Part shown: positions 1 to 8,466 of the stretch, piece after piece
How positions within the stretch are numbered: position 1 is the first letter of the stretch
Layout of the letters: each line of letters opens with the position of its first letter
Assembly: GCF_946885725.1 (NCBI RefSeq)
Contig: NZ_CAMPGZ010000081.1
Coordinates: 1-17,343, forward strand
Direction: 5' to 3'
Length of the DNA: 17,343 nucleotides
DNA from: an uncultured Nocardioides sp.
GTDB taxonomy: Bacteria; Actinomycetota; Actinomycetes; Propionibacteriales; Nocardioidaceae
Notes under the pieces: generated by a model
What the model was told of the DNA's origin: nothing
Databases searched by the model: none
What the model saw: only the letters and a program-made list of their open reading frames with translations
Program-made: the position numbers and the translations under genes

Positions 1-44
1 CCATGGCATGGAGGGGGTCAGGGGTTCGAGTCCCCTCAGCTCCA
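1..44 (+). tRNA. tRNA-Ala(GGC), 3' part only (cut by window start)
   Basis: The visible bases fit the 3' part of a tRNA exactly: two bases of the 5' anticodon stem (1-2), a seven-base anticodon loop ATGGCAT with anticodon GGC at 5-7, the 3' anticodon-stem arm GGAGG (10-14), a five-base variable loop GGGTC (15-19), T-stem AGGGG/CCCCT (20-24, 32-36) around TTCGAGT, then acceptor arm CAGCTCC (37-43) and discriminator A44. CCA is not encoded, as is common in actinobacteria. The acceptor arm is compatible with a G3-U70 pair, the alanine identity element, but the 5' half lies outside the window. A tmRNA 3' end has a similar acceptor arm, but the perfect anticodon arm argues for tRNA-Ala. Confidence 0.85.
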
Positions 45-65
45 CTTCTTCTGATGATGAAGAGT

Positions 66-97
66 GAAGACCGACCCCAGGGTCGGTCTTCGTGTTT
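66..97 (+). terminator. Intrinsic terminator of the tRNA-Ala gene
   Basis: A perfect 11-bp stem (66-76 with 81-91) closes a four-base loop and is followed by GTGTTT. It lies 21 bases after the mature tRNA end. The T-run is short, but the stem is strong and the position is typical. Confidence 0.7.
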
Positions 98-101
98 CCG
101 G

Positions 102-187
102 CGGGCTGCGCGGGCGCAGCTGGTAGCGGGTCCCTCATCTCTGGCCATGGCATGGAGGGGTCAGGGGTTCGAGTCCCCTCAGCTCCA
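102..187 (+). pseudogene. Degenerate second copy of tRNA-Ala(GGC)
   Basis: A full tRNA outline can be followed: an acceptor-like CGGGCTG (102-108), a D-arm GCGCAGCTGGTAGCG (114-128), anticodon loop ATGGCAT (147-153), T-arm (163-179) and acceptor CAGCTCC plus A187. Several lesions make it unlikely to work. Three extra bases precede the D-stem, about nine extra bases lie between a CCTC remnant (133-136) and the anticodon loop, the 5' anticodon-stem arm no longer pairs with GGAGG, the first acceptor base is C, and the variable loop is one G short. The 3' half is almost identical to the intact copy at 1-44. A functional tRNA with an enlarged anticodon loop is much less likely. Confidence 0.65.
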
Positions 188-214
188 CTTCTGACGAGTG
201 AGACCGTCCCAGAG

Positions 215-901
215 TCAGTCGTCGTGTTTCCGGGGCCGCTGTGCCGAACGCAGCGTGCCGACTGCGTCCAGGACCAGGTCCAGGCCGACCTCGAACTCGT
301 CGCCGAAGTCGTAGCTGCCCGCCATCACGACCTCCTGCGCGTACTCCGTGAGGTGCGGCAGGTCGAGGCCGGCGTTCGAGTCGAGCAGCTCGACGGCGAC
401 CTCCGCGGCGTTGCTGTCGTCGAACGGGAGCTGCTGCTCCTGGAGCACGAACCCCATCACGTAGGCGTCGAGCAGCGCGTAGGCGTGGCCGGTGGCGCGC
501 AGGCTGAAGCCGTTGCGGCGCAGGAAGCCGAGCGTGGCGTCGTGGTGCCGGAGGTTCTCGGGCCCGGGAGAGCGGCGCGACTCGATCACCGCGAGGGCCC
601 AGCGGTGCCGGCGCAGGACCGCGCGCTGCGAGACGGCCCGCGCCCGCAGCCCCGCCCGCCAGTCGTCCCCCTCGGGCACCGCCATCTCGGCGAAGACCTG
701 GTCGACCATCGCGTCGAGCAGGGCGGGCTTGTTGGGGACGTGGTGGTACAGCGACATCGCCTCGACGCCCAGCCGCTCGCCGAGCCGCCGCATGCTGAGC
801 CGATCGAGCCCCTCGGCGTCGGCCATCTCCGTCGCCGCCGCCACGACGGCGTCGCGGCTCAGGCCCGGGCGGTCGGTCGTGGACGAGCGGGTGCGAGGCA
901 T
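215..901 (-). CDS. TetR-family transcriptional repressor
   Basis: This is a 228-aa one-component regulator. The N-terminal helix-turn-helix is clear at about residues 15-60 (SMRRLGERLGVEAMSLYHHV), followed by an all-helical ligand-binding domain of the TetR_C type. I chose the ATG at 901 because AGGA sits five bases upstream; an in-frame ATG at 922 would add seven residues but touches the operator. The gene is divergent from the MDR oxidoreductase at 979, and two perfect CTTAC-N3-GTAAG palindromes lie between them, so it most likely represses that gene and probably itself. Its stop codon falls inside the degraded duplicate of the tRNA terminator, so its last codons come from that duplicated sequence. 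The ligand is unknown. Confidence 0.9.
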   Translation of the reverse strand: MPRTRSSTTDRPGLSRDAVVAAATEMADAEGLDRLSMRRLGERLGVEAMSLYHHVPNKPALLDAMVDQVFAEMAVPEGDDWRAGLRARAVSQRAVLRRHRWALAVIESRRSPGPENLRHHDATLGFLRRNGFSLRATGHAYALLDAYVMGFVLQEQQLPFDDSNAAEVAVELLDSNAGLDLPHLTEYAQEVVMAGSYDFGDEFEVGLDLVLDAVGTLRSAQRPRKHDD

Positions 902-915
902 CGGGATCCTGTCTG

Positions 916-944
916 TTGACATCCTTACGGCGTAAGCCTACTCT
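916..944 (+). promoter_or_regulatory. Promoter of the MDR oxidoreductase gene
   Basis: A consensus -35 TTGACA (916-921), a 17-bp spacer and a TAnnnT-type -10 TACTCT (939-944) point to transcription starting near 951, about 28 bases before the ATG at 979. The first TetR operator fills the spacer. Confidence 0.75.
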
Positions 945-959
945 TCCTTACAGTGTAAG
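924..959. promoter_or_regulatory. Two TetR operators, CTTAC-N3-GTAAG
   Basis: CTTACGGCGTAAG (924-936) and CTTACAGTGTAAG (947-959) are perfect 5-bp-arm palindromes with different centres, 23 bp apart centre to centre. One lies between -35 and -10 and the other over the expected start site, so binding would block the promoter. They sit between tetR and the gene it probably controls. Repression is an inference from position. Confidence 0.85.
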
Positions 960-978
960 ACGAGGGAGGGAGACCCCG

Positions 979-1974
979 ATGATCACCACCGAACGGGCAG
1001 GCGGGACGCGGATGCGAGCCGCGGTGCAGCACGCGTACGGCGTCCAGCTGGACGTCGAGGAGCGGCCGGTGCCCGAGCCGGGGTCGCGCCAGGTGCTGGT
1101 GAAGGTCGAGGCGGCCGGCGTCTCGCGGGGCGCATGGCACCTCTCGGTCGGCCGCCCCTACGCCGTACGGCTGGCGATAGGGCTGCGTCGCCCGCGCAAC
1201 CAGGTGCCCGGCTTCGAGGTCACCGGGCGCGTCGTGGCGGTGGGGTCCGAGGTGACGAGGTGGTCGGTCGGCGATGCCATCATGGGCATGGGCAAGGCCA
1301 CGTTCGCCGAGCACGCGGTGGTCGACGCGGACGCCGTGGTCGCTCGCCCCGACGACCTCGACGTCGCCGAGGCCGGCGGGATGCCCGACTCCGGCACGAC
1401 GGCGCACCAGGCCCTGCACCGTCACGCGCGGGTGAAGTCGGGGGAGCGGGTGTTGGTGATCGGCGCCTCAGGCGCGGTCGGCGCGTTCGCCGTGCTGTTC
1501 GCAATTGCGGCGGGGGCCGAGGTCGTCGGCGTGGCGAGCGGGGCCAAGGCCGACTTCGTCCGCGGGCTCGGGGCGGAGGACGTCATCGACTACAAGCGGG
1601 AGGCGATCGACGCGCGCGGTGGCGGCTACGACGTGGTGCTCGACATCGCCGGCAACCGGTCCGTGCGCGAGCTGCGCCAGGTGCTGGCGCCCAAGGGGCG
1701 GCTGGTGTTCGTCGGCGGCGAGGACGGCGGGCCGCTGCTAGGCGGCCTGGGTCGCCAGGTCCGTGCGCGGGTGGTCGGCTGGTTCACCGGTCAGCGGATG
1801 GCCGGCATGCTCGCGCGTCCGAACGCCGAGGCGATCGAGGAGCTGCTGGCCGTCCACCGCGCGGGCGGGCTGGCTCCCGTCGTCACCCGCCGCTACTCCC
1901 TCGACGAGGCCCGCCAAGCGCTCGCCGACCTCGGCGCCGGGCGGATCACCGGCAAGGCCGTGGTCGTGCCCTGA
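979..1974 (+). CDS. MDR-superfamily NAD(P)-dependent oxidoreductase
   Basis: This 331-aa cytoplasmic enzyme has the MDR layout: a GroES-like N-terminal domain (about 11-125, with PGFEVTGRVVAVG), a Rossmann domain with the NADP-binding motif GASGAVG (162-168), and a C-terminal end GRITGKAVVVP typical of the quinone-reductase/alcohol-dehydrogenase group. The usual cysteine zinc ligands are absent, so it is probably a zinc-independent reductase of the quinone or enone type. The start at 979 has a good GGGAGGGAG ribosome site; a later ATG at 1012 is less well supported. TetR control suggests a role in handling a reactive or foreign compound. The substrate is unknown. Confidence 0.9.
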   Translation: MITTERAGGTRMRAAVQHAYGVQLDVEERPVPEPGSRQVLVKVEAAGVSRGAWHLSVGRPYAVRLAIGLRRPRNQVPGFEVTGRVVAVGSEVTRWSVGDAIMGMGKATFAEHAVVDADAVVARPDDLDVAEAGGMPDSGTTAHQALHRHARVKSGERVLVIGASGAVGAFAVLFAIAAGAEVVGVASGAKADFVRGLGAEDVIDYKREAIDARGGGYDVVLDIAGNRSVRELRQVLAPKGRLVFVGGEDGGPLLGGLGRQVRARVVGWFTGQRMAGMLARPNAEAIEELLAVHRAGGLAPVVTRRYSLDEARQALADLGAGRITGKAVVVP

Positions 1975-1982
1975 GTCGCTTC

Positions 1983-2049
1983 CCACGCGTTATGGACGCT
2001 CTCCACGCGGCATTTCCCTTGTTGAGCGGCGATAACCCCGCGTTACAGC
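1983..2049 (+). repeat. Dispersed 67-bp repeat, copy A
   Basis: This segment starts nine bases after the oxidoreductase stop and matches the reverse complement of 17277-17343 at 60 of 67 positions without gaps. It begins CCACGCGTTA and ends CCCCGCGTTACAGC, so CGCGTTA occurs at both ends, and it has internal CGCGG/CCGCG arms. It lies just upstream of the arsR operators but does not overlap them. In the plus-strand frame both copies read similar peptides (AAF.LLS.DNPALQ), and some changes are synonymous; a decayed coding origin is possible but weakly supported. Confidence 0.85.
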
Positions 2050-2052
2050 AAC

Positions 2053-2117
2053 CTTTGTCAACCGGATGGTTGACAAAGAAGCTCGCGCGCCGTACCGTTC
2101 TTCAACCAGATGGTTGA
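2053..2117. promoter_or_regulatory. arsR promoter with two ArsR-type operators
   Basis: A perfect 11-bp-arm inverted repeat, CTTTGTCAACC (2053-2063) and GGTTGACAAAG (2068-2078) around GGAT, overlaps the -35 box TTGACA (2070-2075). After a 17-bp spacer comes a -10 TACCGT (2093-2098). A second, shorter palindrome TCAACC-AGAT-GGTTGA (2102-2117) covers the expected start site. The shared core is TCAACC-RGAT-GGTTGA. This is the geometry expected for autorepression by the ArsR protein encoded next. Confidence 0.85.
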
Positions 2118-2133
2118 GTACGACGGAGGCGAG

Positions 2134-2484
2134 ATGGGCGCAGCGGCGGAGGACCGGCTGTCGCGGGTGTTCGCGGCGCTGGCCGACCCGACCCGGCGCG
2201 ACATGGTCGGCCGCCTGGCCGTCGGCGACGCGACGGTGAGCGAGCTCGCGGCGCCCTACGACGTGTCCGTGCAGGCGGTGTCGAAGCACCTCAAGGTGCT
2301 CGAGGATGCCGGCCTGGTCAGCCGCAGCCGCGACGCGCAGCGCCGGCCCGTGCACCTGGAGGCCGAGGTGTTCGACCTCATGACGAAGTGGATCGAGCGG
2401 TACCGCCGCCGGGCCGAGGAGCGGTTCCAGCGCCTCGACGCCGTGCTGGCGGAGATGGACGACGAGGAACCCGCCAAGAGCTGA
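2134..2484 (+). CDS. ArsR-family winged-helix regulator
   Basis: This is a 116-aa regulator with a classic ArsR fold: FAALADPTRRDMVGRLA, then the recognition helix in SVQAVSKHLKVLEDAGLV, then a wing (RDAQRRPVHLEA). The metal-binding ELCVCDL-type cysteine motif is absent, so it is not a typical metal sensor and more likely belongs to the subgroup paired with SRPBCC/AHSA1 proteins. I chose ATG 2134 because GGAGG lies four bases upstream; the ATG at 2110 lies within the second operator. It is probably the first gene of an operon with the SRPBCC gene 11 bases downstream and represses its own promoter. Confidence 0.92.
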   Translation: MGAAAEDRLSRVFAALADPTRRDMVGRLAVGDATVSELAAPYDVSVQAVSKHLKVLEDAGLVSRSRDAQRRPVHLEAEVFDLMTKWIERYRRRAEERFQRLDAVLAEMDDEEPAKS

Positions 2485-2495
2485 GGAGAGGGAGC

Positions 2496-2999
2496 ATGAC
2501 CAGCACGCAGCACAGCACCGACCGGGTCGAGCGCGCCACGATCGAGGCGGACCCGAACCTGCCGACCTGCAAGATCGTCCGCGACTTCGACGCGCCGCCG
2601 GAGAAGGTCTTCCGCGCGTGGACGGACCCGGAGCTCGTCGCGAAGTGGATGGGCCCGCGCTCCGTCGACATGGACATCAAGGAGTGGGACGCCAAGACCG
2701 GCGGTCACTACCGGTACGACGCCCTCCAGGAGGGCGAGGTCGTCGCGTCGTTCTACGGGTCGTTCCACGAGGTGCGACCGCACGAGCGGCTCGTCCAGAC
2801 CTTCACGTGGGAGGGCATGCCCGACGGCGTCTCGCTCGACATCAACACGTTCGTCGACCTGGGCGACGGCCGCACGCGCATCGAGTCGCTGTCCGTGCTC
2901 GAGTCGATCGAGGCCCGCGACGGGATGCTGTCCAGCGGCATGGAGGTCGGCATCCACGAGGGCTACGAGAAGCTCGACGAGCTGTTGCGCGAGCTCTGA
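2496..2999 (+). CDS. SRPBCC (AHSA1-like) domain protein
   Basis: The 167-aa protein is one START/Bet v1-like domain of the AHSA1 subgroup. It has the hallmarks RDFDAPPEKVFRAWTDPELV, then KWMGPRS, the central GGHYRY and SFYGSFHEVRPHERLVQTFTWEG, and ends in the long C-terminal helix. Such domains bind hydrophobic ligands in a deep cavity, and in many bacteria they are co-encoded with an ArsR regulator as here. It starts at an ATG preceded by GGAGAGGGAG. Its TGA is immediately followed by the stop codon of the convergent ATP-grasp gene, with no base between. The ligand and exact role are unknown. Confidence 0.9.
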   Translation: MTSTQHSTDRVERATIEADPNLPTCKIVRDFDAPPEKVFRAWTDPELVAKWMGPRSVDMDIKEWDAKTGGHYRYDALQEGEVVASFYGSFHEVRPHERLVQTFTWEGMPDGVSLDINTFVDLGDGRTRIESLSVLESIEARDGMLSSGMEVGIHEGYEKLDELLREL

Positions 3000-4613
3000 T
3001 CAACCGACCAGCGGACCGTCCGCGAGCGCCTGCTCGGCCTCCTCGAGGATGGTCCGCTCCGCGTCCCGGTAGATCAGCCACGCCTCGTCCGCGGTGTCGC
3101 CGACAGCGGTGAGCCCGATCCGGCCGCACTCGGTGAGGCTGCTCATCATGTGCAGCACCACGCCGCACTCGCGCGCCTGGTCGTAGTGCAGCCGCCGGGT
3201 CGCGACCACGTCGAGCAGCCACCCGACTGTCAGTGCCTTCAGCCGCTCGTCCTCGAGGTGGTCGGTCGCGACCAGGTGCTTCTCGGCGCCGTTCGCCGTC
3301 AGGAACCGACCGGACAGCCCGTCGTACGACCCGTCGGTCAGGTACTGCATGGTGAGGAACGGGTGCGTGGTGCCGCCCTTGCGCAGGTTCAGCTCGATCG
3401 CGTACGGCGTCCAGGTGTCGCCCTCGCGCACCACGACGAAGTCGACCGCGAAGCGTCCCAGCGCCCCGAGCGTGGCCAGGTGGCGGCCGATCACCATCGC
3501 CGGCTCGGAGATCAGGCGCGAGTAGCTCGGGTCGGCCGGGAACCGGCACCCGATGTACGCCTGGCCGGACGGTCCGCCGAGCAGCTGGTCGTGGGTCGAC
3601 AGCAGCTCGACGGAACCATCGGGCAGCACGCGCATCTGCACGCTCGGACTGGTCAGGTCGTCCCCGGTGATGCGCTCCTCGACGATGCCGCTCTGCTGCG
3701 CGAACAGCGCCAGGTAGGCCGGGGCGTCGAGCGACTCGTCCTCGGGCTCGAGCGCCCGGAGCCGCTCCCGCAGCGCGGCGGCCTCACCGGCGGACCCCGA
3801 TGCGGGCAGGTCGTGGAGGTGCAGCAGTGCGTTGCCCTTGCCGGAGACACCCTCGTCGAGCTTCACCACGGCAGCCGTCATCGACGGCCGCTCCTGACGC
3901 ATCCGCACCAGCGCGTCGACGAGGTCGTCGACGCCGTGCAGGTCCTCGGCGCCGACGGGGCAAGGCACCTGCAGCTCCCGGAACAGCCGCCGGCAGCCCG
4001 ACTTCGTGCCGAGCGGCTCGAGGCGCGGGTCGGCGCCGAACATCGGGATGCCCAGCGACACGGCGACGTCACGTTCGAGCGGGGTCGTGTTGTAGGGGAT
4101 GAGGTGGCTGTGCAGCGGGTTCGGCACGAGCTCCCGGATCTGACGGAGCAACCGCGGGCGGGCGAGCAGCTTCTCGCTCAGCGGCGTCGGTGACGCGTCG
4201 CCGACCGACAGCAAGGTCAGCCGCGCACGCGCGTGGCTCGGGATCACGCCGGGCAGCAGGCCGAGGTAGTACTCCACGACCTCCTCGGCGATGGGTGCCG
4301 ACGTCACGTAGATCATCCGCAGGCGGGGCTGTCGGAGCAGGAGCAGCAGGAACAGCGCCCGCTCCTCCATCGCCTGCATCAGCGTGCCGCTGCCGGCCGA
4401 AGTCATCGACAGGCTGACCGACGGCACGACCACAACGCTCTCGTCCGCGACGTCGGACTGGATCGACCGCCACACGTCCGGCATTCGCCGCTGCAGCTCG
4501 TCGAAGACGGCGTACCGCTCGGTCTCGTCGAGGTCGTCCAACCGCCGTCCGGCGCCTGCCGGCGGCACGGCCTGCCGGGGGAGGAGCGTGGTCTCGTCGG
4601 TCGTGCGCGTCAT
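3000..4613 (-). CDS. PGM1-like ATP-grasp peptide ligase
   Basis: This 537-aa protein resembles the pre-ATP-grasp plus ATP-grasp family that contains the pheganomycin peptide ligase PGM1. The N-terminal part (about 55-200) is the pre-ATP-grasp region, with VVVPSVSLSM, RMIYVTSAPI and the strongly conserved LPGVIPSHARARL. The catalytic part (about 200-430) shows K251 in VVKLDEGVSGKGN, an ATP-binding lysine plus glycine-rich loop, and the metal-binding E407 and N409 in IELNLRKGGTTHP. A helical C-terminal domain follows. Such enzymes join a carboxylate to an amine using ATP. The ATG overlaps the cyclase stop (ATGA), so it is the last gene of the signalling operon. No precursor peptide or other biosynthetic gene is visible nearby, so its substrates are unknown. 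Confidence 0.85.
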   Translation of the reverse strand: MTRTTDETTLLPRQAVPPAGAGRRLDDLDETERYAVFDELQRRMPDVWRSIQSDVADESVVVVPSVSLSMTSAGSGTLMQAMEERALFLLLLLRQPRLRMIYVTSAPIAEEVVEYYLGLLPGVIPSHARARLTLLSVGDASPTPLSEKLLARPRLLRQIRELVPNPLHSHLIPYNTTPLERDVAVSLGIPMFGADPRLEPLGTKSGCRRLFRELQVPCPVGAEDLHGVDDLVDALVRMRQERPSMTAAVVKLDEGVSGKGNALLHLHDLPASGSAGEAAALRERLRALEPEDESLDAPAYLALFAQQSGIVEERITGDDLTSPSVQMRVLPDGSVELLSTHDQLLGGPSGQAYIGCRFPADPSYSRLISEPAMVIGRHLATLGALGRFAVDFVVVREGDTWTPYAIELNLRKGGTTHPFLTMQYLTDGSYDGLSGRFLTANGAEKHLVATDHLEDERLKALTVGWLLDVVATRRLHYDQARECGVVLHMMSSLTECGRIGLTAVGDTADEAWLIYRDAERTILEEAEQALADGPLVG

Positions 4614-5770
4614 GGGCTCACCTGCTCGGTCGTGCGGGAGGACTGGTGCGCGGGGCGGACGGAGTGCACGCGCACCGGACGGCTGAACCCCTTGGGGCGC
4701 ACGTCGCCGACCAGGTCACCCGCGTAGCCGGGTTCGACGGCGGCGAGCACGCGGTCGGTGACCCGCACCTGCCACGGCTCGGCGTCGGAGCAGAGCCGGG
4801 CCGCGAGGTTGGTGACACTCCCGATCGCGGCGTAGTCGAAGCGGCCGGAGAACCCGATCCGGCCCAGGGTGGCATAACCCTGCGCCACGCCGAGACGTAC
4901 GGCGAGGTCGTGACCGAGGCGCCTCCACCGACCGGCCAGCTCGTGGACCTCGTCCCGGATCCGGAGCGCCATGGCGACGGCCTGCCCGGCCGGGTCCTGG
5001 ACCGGCACCGGGTCGTTGAGGAAGACCATGACGCCGTCGCCGGTGAAGCGCTCGAGAGTGCCGCTGTGCGCGTGCACCGCGCGGCCCACGACGTCGTGGA
5101 ACTGCGCGAGGACATCCATGACCTCCTCCGGCTCGCTGGTCTCGGCGAACGGGGTGAAGTCGCAGAAGTCCGCGAACACCACGACGATCTCGCGGCGGTG
5201 GCTCTCCAGCAGCGACTCGTCGTCGAGGACCAGGTCGGCCAGCTGCGGCGAGAGGAACCGTCGCAGCCTCTGGGTGCGCTCGAGCTCGGCCACCGCCGCC
5301 TCGACCCGGGCCTCCAGGACGTCGTTCCAGCGCGCCAGCTCACGCGCCTGCTCGCGGATCGTGTCGTGGTAGCGCTTGATGCGGGCGAGCGACGCGACTC
5401 GCGCCAGCAGCTCGCTCTGGTCGAACGGCTTGGCGACGAAGTCGTCCGCGCCGGCCTCGAGGGCCTCGAGCCGCTGCTGCGCGCCGCTCGCGGTGACCAT
5501 GACGACCGGCAGGTACGCCGTACGCTCGTCGGCGCGGATCCGGCGGCAGGTCTCGTAGCCGTCGATGCCCGGCATCAGGATGTCCAGCAGCACGACATCG
5601 ACGTCGGCGCCCGACGGGCCGGCCAGCATCTCGAGAGCGACCTCGCCCGACGGCACGGCGAGCACCCGGTAGCCGCGCGGCGCGAGCACGGCGTCGAGCA
5701 GCCGGAGGTTGGCGGGCTGGTCGTCGACCGCCAGCACGGTGACGGGGCGGTCCGGGCCGGCTGCGCTCAC
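4610..5770 (-). CDS. Receiver-coiled-coil-class III nucleotide cyclase
   Basis: The 386-aa protein has an N-terminal receiver (about 10-130) with acidic pair D16/D17, phospho-acceptor D63 in VVLLDILMPG and K114, then a coiled-coil signalling helix (about 131-172), then a class III cyclase domain (about 190-365). The metal aspartates are present (D201 in VVFADF, D245 in FTGDG), as are the transition-state residues N321 and R325 (NLAAR). The base-recognising positions, however, are R241 and A314 rather than the usual Lys with Asp/Thr of adenylate cyclases, so the product, cAMP or cGMP, cannot be named. Phosphorylation of the receiver probably controls cyclase activity. The GTG start overlaps the upstream receiver stop (GTGA), and the stop overlaps the ligase start (ATGA). 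Confidence 0.9.
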   Translation of the reverse strand: MSAAGPDRPVTVLAVDDQPANLRLLDAVLAPRGYRVLAVPSGEVALEMLAGPSGADVDVVLLDILMPGIDGYETCRRIRADERTAYLPVVMVTASGAQQRLEALEAGADDFVAKPFDQSELLARVASLARIKRYHDTIREQARELARWNDVLEARVEAAVAELERTQRLRRFLSPQLADLVLDDESLLESHRREIVVVFADFCDFTPFAETSEPEEVMDVLAQFHDVVGRAVHAHSGTLERFTGDGVMVFLNDPVPVQDPAGQAVAMALRIRDEVHELAGRWRRLGHDLAVRLGVAQGYATLGRIGFSGRFDYAAIGSVTNLAARLCSDAEPWQVRVTDRVLAAVEPGYAGDLVGDVRPKGFSRPVRVHSVRPAHQSSRTTEQVSP

Positions 5771-6146
5771 GATCCGGCTCCGTCGAGGTAGGACCGCACC
5801 TGTGCGGGCAGGGCGCGCACGCTGATCGGTTTCTCGACGTACCCGTCGAAGCCGGCCTCAGCAGCTCCCGCCCGGTCGCTCGGCATGGCGAAAGCCGTCA
5901 CCGCGACCACCGGCACCGACGGGTCCAGGAGCCCCTCCCGCATCCGGTGGAGGGTCTCGGTCCCGTCGATGCCCGGCAGCTGAAGGTCCATCAGCACGAG
6001 GTCCGGGGGAGCCGTCTCGACCGCGGTGAGGCCTTCCTCGCCTGTGGCGGCCTCGACGACCTCGTAGCCGGCGGCCTGCAGCACGTCGCGCACCAGCTTG
6101 CGGTTCAACGGGTGGTCCTCGACGACGAGGATCCTCGGGTGCTCGT

Positions 6147-6150
<4 letters not shown>
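5767..6150 (-). CDS. Single-domain response regulator (DivK/CheY-like)
   Basis: This 127-aa protein is a bare receiver domain with all key residues: E11/D12, phospho-acceptor D55 in LVLMDLQLPG, T85 in VAVTAFAM and K107 in VEKPIS. No output domain follows. The GTG start at 6150 overlaps the kinase TGA as GTGA, and its own TGA overlaps the cyclase GTG, so translation of the three is very likely coupled. It probably acts as a phosphate shuttle or sink between the hybrid kinase and the receiver-cyclase. The reading frame stays open well upstream inside the kinase gene, but sequence before 6150 is kinase shadow. Confidence 0.92.
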
Positions 6151-8363
<2,213 letters not shown>

Positions 8364-8466
8364 AGCCCCCACCTCCGGCGGCCGGCGGTCCCCTCAGGTC
8401 AGTCTTCGCCCGCCCGCGCGGTCGGACAATGACGAGATCGGGGGATATGACCAGAACGCCGGGAGC

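Larger units (their letters stand above)
1..230. repeat. Tandem duplication of tRNA-Ala 3' half plus terminator
   Basis: Bases 1-49 recur at 145-192 with a single-G deletion (48 of 49 positions kept). The similarity continues more weakly: the terminator at 66-97 has a degraded counterpart at about 200-229, and both copies end in a shared CGTGTTTCCGG block (91-101 and 223-232, with one extra G-rich shift). The near-perfect part starts beside the anticodon loop and ends just past the 3' end, the interval that tRNA-targeting integrases usually duplicate. An ordinary tandem gene duplication with decay of the second copy explains the terminator similarity better. Confidence 0.7.

Noticed and set aside
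1..44. 3' end of a tmRNA (ssrA)
   Set aside because: The T-arm and acceptor arm would fit, but a seven-base anticodon loop with GGC, a pairing stem arm and a five-base variable loop match tRNA-Ala exactly.
92..919. Plus-strand open frame opposite tetR
   Set aside because: It is a low-complexity shadow; the minus-strand frame is a clear TetR protein with operators and a ribosome site.
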